From SIG701 sp045577175 (GTDB lineage Bacteria; Bacillota; Clostridia; Oscillospirales; CAG-272), in assembly GCA_045577175.1 (NCBI GenBank), contig JAZNHT010000052.1:1-15945 (forward strand): a stretch of DNA of 15,945 nucleotides. The letters are read 5' to 3'. Under the pieces are notes generated by a model, which made no database searches, was not told the origin of the DNA, and saw only the letters and a list, made by a program, of their open reading frames with translations. Both the position numbers and the translations under genes were made by a program. This document shows positions 13,462 through 15,945 of this stretch, piece after piece; position 1 is the first letter of the stretch; each line of letters begins with the position of its first letter.

Positions 13462-14235
13462 TCATTTTCCCCCGTTCGCTGCCGCCGCGCGCGTGCGGTT
13501 CAGCTCGCAAAGCTCTGTTACGTCATCCTCGTATCCCACGTTGTACCTGAAAAGAATCCGCGCGCCTGCTTTGTTATCCTCCACGTACCACTCCGGCACG
13601 TCCTGCACGGTGAACACGGCGTATCCCTCCGCAGTGAGCGCGTCCATCGTCTCGCGCGTGAACGCGCCGTGCGGATACGACAGTGCCTTCATGGACGGGG
13701 AGAGGTTCTCCTCGATCTTCGCCCATGCCGTATGCTCGTCGGCGAGAAAAGCCTCTTTCGTGCTCTCGCTCGCCTTCAGGTGCGTTTCCGTATGCGAATA
13801 GACAGTAACCACGCCCGACGCGGTGAGCTCGCGGAGCTGATCCCACGTCATGTATCCGTCCGTGCCCGTCAGCTCCGTAATCACAAAAACGGAGGCAGGC
13901 ACGTGAAGTGCTTCGAGAATCGGCAGTGCCAGCGTAAGGTTGGATGTATAGCCGTCATCAAACGTAACGACGAAGTAATTCTCCTCGGCACTGTAGTCCC
14001 CTTTCGCGTAATCCTCCAATGACAGCGGCTGATACCCTGCCTCAAAAAGCGCGGTCAGATCCGCCGAAAATTTCTCGGGCGTGGTTGTCCACGCGGACGT
14101 GTTCGCCTCGTCCGCCGTGAGATCGTGGTACATCAGCCCGAGCACGTTTCCCGGGACGGGCGTTCTCTCCACGCCTGTGCATCCTGTCAAAAGCAGAATA
14201 CAAAGCGCGGCGGCGACACATAAAAACCGTCTCAT
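13462..14235 (-). CDS. Polysaccharide deacetylase (NodB/CE4 family) lipoprotein
   Basis: The product has 257 residues. Residues 1-19 are a lipoprotein signal peptide ending LLLTGC (Cys19), so it is anchored on the outer face of the membrane. The catalytic domain shows VLGLMYHDL (31-39, as in the PgaB/IcaB branch), the metal and base motif TFDDGY (91-96, Asp93 and Asp94), the zinc-binding YSHTETH (146-152, His148 and His152) and YPHGAFTRETM (187-197). These enzymes remove acetyl groups from N-acetylglucosamine-type polymers; the target glycan is unknown. The start has GGGGGAG 6 bases upstream. It follows its longer paralogue by 44 bases on the same strand, so they form one operon. No terminator lies right after the stop; tandem hairpins at 13149-13058 may do this. 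Confidence 0.94.
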   Translation of the reverse strand: MRRFLCVAAALCILLLTGCTGVERTPVPGNVLGLMYHDLTADEANTSAWTTTPEKFSADLTALFEAGYQPLSLEDYAKGDYSAEENYFVVTFDDGYTSNLTLALPILEALHVPASVFVITELTGTDGYMTWDQLRELTASGVVTVYSHTETHLKASESTKEAFLADEHTAWAKIEENLSPSMKALSYPHGAFTRETMDALTAEGYAVFTVQDVPEWYVEDNKAGARILFRYNVGYEDDVTELCELNRTRAAAANGGK

Positions 14236-14279
14236 AAAAGTCTCCCCCTCCTCGGTCGAAAAACACCGTTTGTTTTACC

Positions 14280-15335
14280 TTATTTCATTTTCTCCGATCG
14301 CTCGTCTGCCGCGCAGAGCTGCGCCTTCGCGTGGGCGAGCCATGCACGCCTCTGCGCCGCCTTCTCCGCTTTCTCTGCGGCAGCCATCTCCTCGCGGATT
14401 GCTGTCGCCTCCGCTATCGTCGGCAAGCCGACGCGGGTACGGTTCAGCTCCGCAAGCGCGAGGACATCCGCATCATAATCCACATTATACCGTCTCAGGA
14501 TGAGAACGCCTGCTTCGTTCCCGACGATGTACCACCACGGCACGTCCTGCACCGCAAACACGGCATATCCCTCCGCGGCAAGCGCTTCCATCGTCTCTCT
14601 CGTGTACGCCCCGTGCGGATACGCCAGTGCTTTCATCACAGGGGACAGATTCTCTTCAATCAGCGACCACGCCTTGTGCTCGTCAGAGAGAAAAGCCGCC
14701 GCAGTGTTCTCGCTTGCTTTCATATGCGTCTCCGTATGCGAATAGACAGTAACCACGCCCGACGCGGTGAGCTCGCGAAGCTGATCCCACGTCATATGTC
14801 CGTCGGCGGCGACACTGCCCGTGATAACAAACACGGTGCCGGGCACGTCAAGCTCGGTGAGGATCGGCAGTGCCATGGTGAGATTCGCCGTATAGCCGTC
14901 GTCAAACGTGACGACGAAATAATCCTGTCCGGGGAGGTAGTTTCCTTTTGCGTAATCCTCCAATGACAGCGGCAGATAGCCTGCGTTCAGAAGCGCGGTC
15001 AGATCCGCCGAAAATTTCTCCGGCGTTGTCGTCCACGCGGACGTATTCGCCTCGTCCGCCGTGAGATCGTGGTACATCAGACCGAGAATATCTCCGGCGA
15101 CGGGCGGCTCTTTTTCCTCCTCCGCCGGCGGCTCTGCCACCGTGGGGATCGTGTTTGCGCTCAAAGCCCGCGCCACGGCAGAAGTATGCGGCGTTGTCGC
15201 ACTCACACGGGAGAGAATCTCCGCGCGGTACAGCGTGGGCTGATTCGCTTTGGGCAAAGCGATCATGCCGCAGAGCAACAATATGGAAACAAGACAAAAA
15301 AGCAGTCGCGGGGACACCCGATTCCGACGGCGCAC
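14280..15335 (-). CDS. Membrane-anchored polysaccharide deacetylase (NodB/CE4 family), paralogue of the next gene
   Basis: The product has 351 residues from a GTG start at 15335, chosen because GGAGG lies 8 bases upstream. The alternative TTG at 15371 is only about 9 bases from the predicted transcript start and has no ribosome site. A basic N-terminus (RRRNRVSPR) and one hydrophobic segment (about 10-27) form a signal anchor. A Pro/Glu-rich linker (about 62-80) precedes the deacetylase domain: ILGLMYHDL, TFDDGY, YSHTETH and YPHGAYTRETM are all present, so it should be active. A charged Ala/Glu/Lys-rich C-terminal helix of about 50 residues, absent from the paralogue, ends the protein. Long identical stretches with the 13462-14235 gene, also at silent sites, indicate a recent tandem duplication or conversion. 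Confidence 0.92.
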   Translation of the reverse strand: MRRRNRVSPRLLFCLVSILLLCGMIALPKANQPTLYRAEILSRVSATTPHTSAVARALSANTIPTVAEPPAEEEKEPPVAGDILGLMYHDLTADEANTSAWTTTPEKFSADLTALLNAGYLPLSLEDYAKGNYLPGQDYFVVTFDDGYTANLTMALPILTELDVPGTVFVITGSVAADGHMTWDQLRELTASGVVTVYSHTETHMKASENTAAAFLSDEHKAWSLIEENLSPVMKALAYPHGAYTRETMEALAAEGYAVFAVQDVPWWYIVGNEAGVLILRRYNVDYDADVLALAELNRTRVGLPTIAEATAIREEMAAAEKAEKAAQRRAWLAHAKAQLCAADERSEKMK

Positions 15336-15385
15336 AGCGCGCACCTCCTCTCCAAAACGATCGGTCTGCAATACATAACAGGAAT

Positions 15386-15414
15386 ATTATACCCTCTCGC
15401 GGAAGAAAAAGCAA
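15386..15414 (-). promoter_or_regulatory. Promoter of the deacetylase operon
   Basis: On the minus strand: TTGCTT (15409-15414), a 17-base spacer, TATAAT (15386-15391). The start of transcription is near 15379, leaving a leader of about 45 bases to the GTG. Confidence 0.75.
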
Positions 15415-15463
15415 TAAAGCTGTGAAAAATTTTCAAAAAGAGAAAAGATTCTTGGAAATCCTC

Positions 15464-15492
15464 TTGACAAGCGGCGGAAAACGTGCTACAAT
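15464..15492 (+). promoter_or_regulatory. Promoter of the tRNA-Pro gene
   Basis: TTGACA (15464-15469), a 17-base spacer ending TGC (extended -10), TACAAT (15487-15492). The predicted start is near 15499, about 115 bases before the mature tRNA. Confidence 0.85.
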
Positions 15493-15499
15493 ATACAGG

Positions 15500-15581
15500 C
15501 ATTTTGGCGAGGGTATCCCGTTAGGAGGCGAGATAGAAAATCTCGGCGAGCGTAAGCGTAGCGCGGTGCTTTCCCAAAATG
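15500..15581 (+). other. Structured leader of the tRNA-Pro transcript
   Basis: CATTTTGG (15500-15507) pairs perfectly with CCAAAATG (15574-15581), closing a region that begins at the predicted transcript start. Inside is the hairpin CGAGAT-agaaa-ATCTCG (15529-15545) and a GAGCGTAAGCG stretch. A leader this long and folded is more than processing needs. It may be only a 5' processing structure, or a separate small RNA released with the tRNA. Confidence 0.45.
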
Positions 15582-15614
15582 GGTGTACCAAACAATTGAA
15601 TACAGCAAACAAAT

Positions 15615-15691
15615 CGGGGTGTGGCTCAGTTCGGTAGAGCGCTTGGTTCGGGACCAAGAGGCCGCTGGTTCGAATCCAGTCACTCCGACCA
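15615..15691 (+). tRNA. tRNA-Pro (anticodon CGG)
   Basis: A complete cloverleaf of 77 bases with encoded CCA. Acceptor CGGGGTG (15615-15621) pairs with CACTCCG (15681-15687, one G-T). The D arm is GCTC/GAGC. The anticodon arm is CTTGG-TTCGGGA-CCAAG with anticodon CGG at 15649-15651, followed by G37 as expected for tRNA-Pro. The T arm GCTGG-TTCGAAT-CCAGT follows (one G-T pair), then A and CCA (15689-15691). It decodes CCG. It has its own promoter and terminator. Confidence 0.97.
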
Positions 15692-15696
15692 AAACG

Positions 15697-15724
15697 AAAA
15701 GCAGGCTTTATGCCTGCTTTTTGT
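15697..15724 (+). terminator. Intrinsic terminator of the tRNA-Pro gene
   Basis: GCAGGC (15701-15706), loop TTTAT, GCCTGC (15712-15717), extended by AAAA/TTTT pairs and followed by TTTTTGTTTT. It lies 5-10 bases after the CCA end. Confidence 0.92.
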
Positions 15725-15793
15725 TTTGCCTGAAGATTGCGGTTGAACCCGTGACCTCCACACGCCCGAACCCGGGGCCAAGGGAAAACGAAG

Positions 15794-15820
15794 AAAAAAC
15801 GCCACAGTGCGGCGTTTTTT
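15794..15820. terminator. Bidirectional terminator-like hairpin
   Basis: AAAAAACGCC (15794-15803), loop of 7, GGCGTTTTTT (15811-15820): a perfect 10-bp stem with T runs on both strands. It may end a minus-strand transcript entering from the right edge. Confidence 0.75.
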
Positions 15821-15876
15821 CGAAGTTTTTCCGCCCAAAGCAGGGAGTATCGGGAGCGGCAGCGAGCGAGACGACG

Positions 15877-15925
15877 CGACTTGGCAAAGCCAAGTCGGTG
15901 CGACGGCGGTGGGCGAAATTTCGCC
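15877..15925. repeat. Two perfect palindromes near the right edge
   Basis: CGACTTGGC-aaa-GCCAAGTCG (15877-15897) and GGCGAAATTTCGCC (15912-15925). They lie in a stretch (15725-15945) where I support no gene. They probably belong to another dispersed intergenic repeat cut by the edge. Confidence 0.5.
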
Positions 15926-15945
15926 TTTTCTCTGCCCCCACAAAA

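Noticed and set aside
15486..15692. Minus-strand ORF (MVGVTGFEPAASWSRTKRS...)
   Set aside because: It is the antisense of the tRNA-Pro gene and its leader, a well-known false annotation.
15735..15775. Possible minus-strand tRNA 3'-half remnant (GGTTCAA-like sequence near 15745)
   Set aside because: A T-loop-like motif is present but the T stem does not pair and no other arm can be found.

Overview
The window looks like part of a chromosome from an uncultured, monoderm, moderately GC-rich gut-type Clostridia (Oscillospirales-like). The pointers are near-consensus sigma-A promoters with 17-bp spacers, AGGAGG-type ribosome binding sites, lipobox lipoproteins, an ABC sugar-type binding lipoprotein, WYL and glycyl-radical-activase genes, and abundant palindromic intergenic repeats. 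The taxonomic guess is inference from style and was not checked by any search.

Left part (1-2950): a truncated secreted protein gene and a complete extracellular solute-binding lipoprotein gene, both on the minus strand with their own promoters. They are followed by a 506-bp non-coding palindromic element with long terminal inverted repeats (2300-2805). Middle left (2875-5844): an ABC-2 polysaccharide exporter pair (permease plus a Wzt-type ATPase with a C-terminal extension) and a HAD phosphatase. A second, diverged copy of the palindromic element follows (5900-6497). It precedes a translationally coupled pair: a mannonate/fructuronate-type short-chain dehydrogenase and a YbaK-type Cys-tRNA(Pro) deacylase.

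Middle right (7915-11560): an FHA / proline-repeat / membrane protein gene on the minus strand is divergently promoted from a WYL-domain regulator gene. Next come a strong consensus promoter and the broken remnant of a glycyl-radical-enzyme activase (frameshift in the ferredoxin clusters, radical-SAM core missing), a bidirectional terminator and a small palindromic repeat.

Right part (11600-13160) is visibly richer in A+T. It holds two overlapping minus-strand genes for small membrane proteins with C-terminal SHOCT-like motifs. Just upstream is what I consider the most interesting object in the window: a transcription unit of about 203 nt (12819-13021) with a perfect consensus promoter, a 17-bp closing stem starting at the predicted +1, inner stems, a 12-bp loop-to-tail pairing and a UUCG-capped intrinsic terminator. 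It is either a free-standing structured ncRNA or an attenuating leader of the membrane-protein operon, and I do not recognise its class. Upstream of it are tandem minus-strand terminators, another palindromic repeat and two tandemly duplicated polysaccharide deacetylase genes. The window ends with a tRNA-Pro(CGG) gene that has its own promoter, a structured leader and a terminator, then hairpin-rich sequence without a supported gene.
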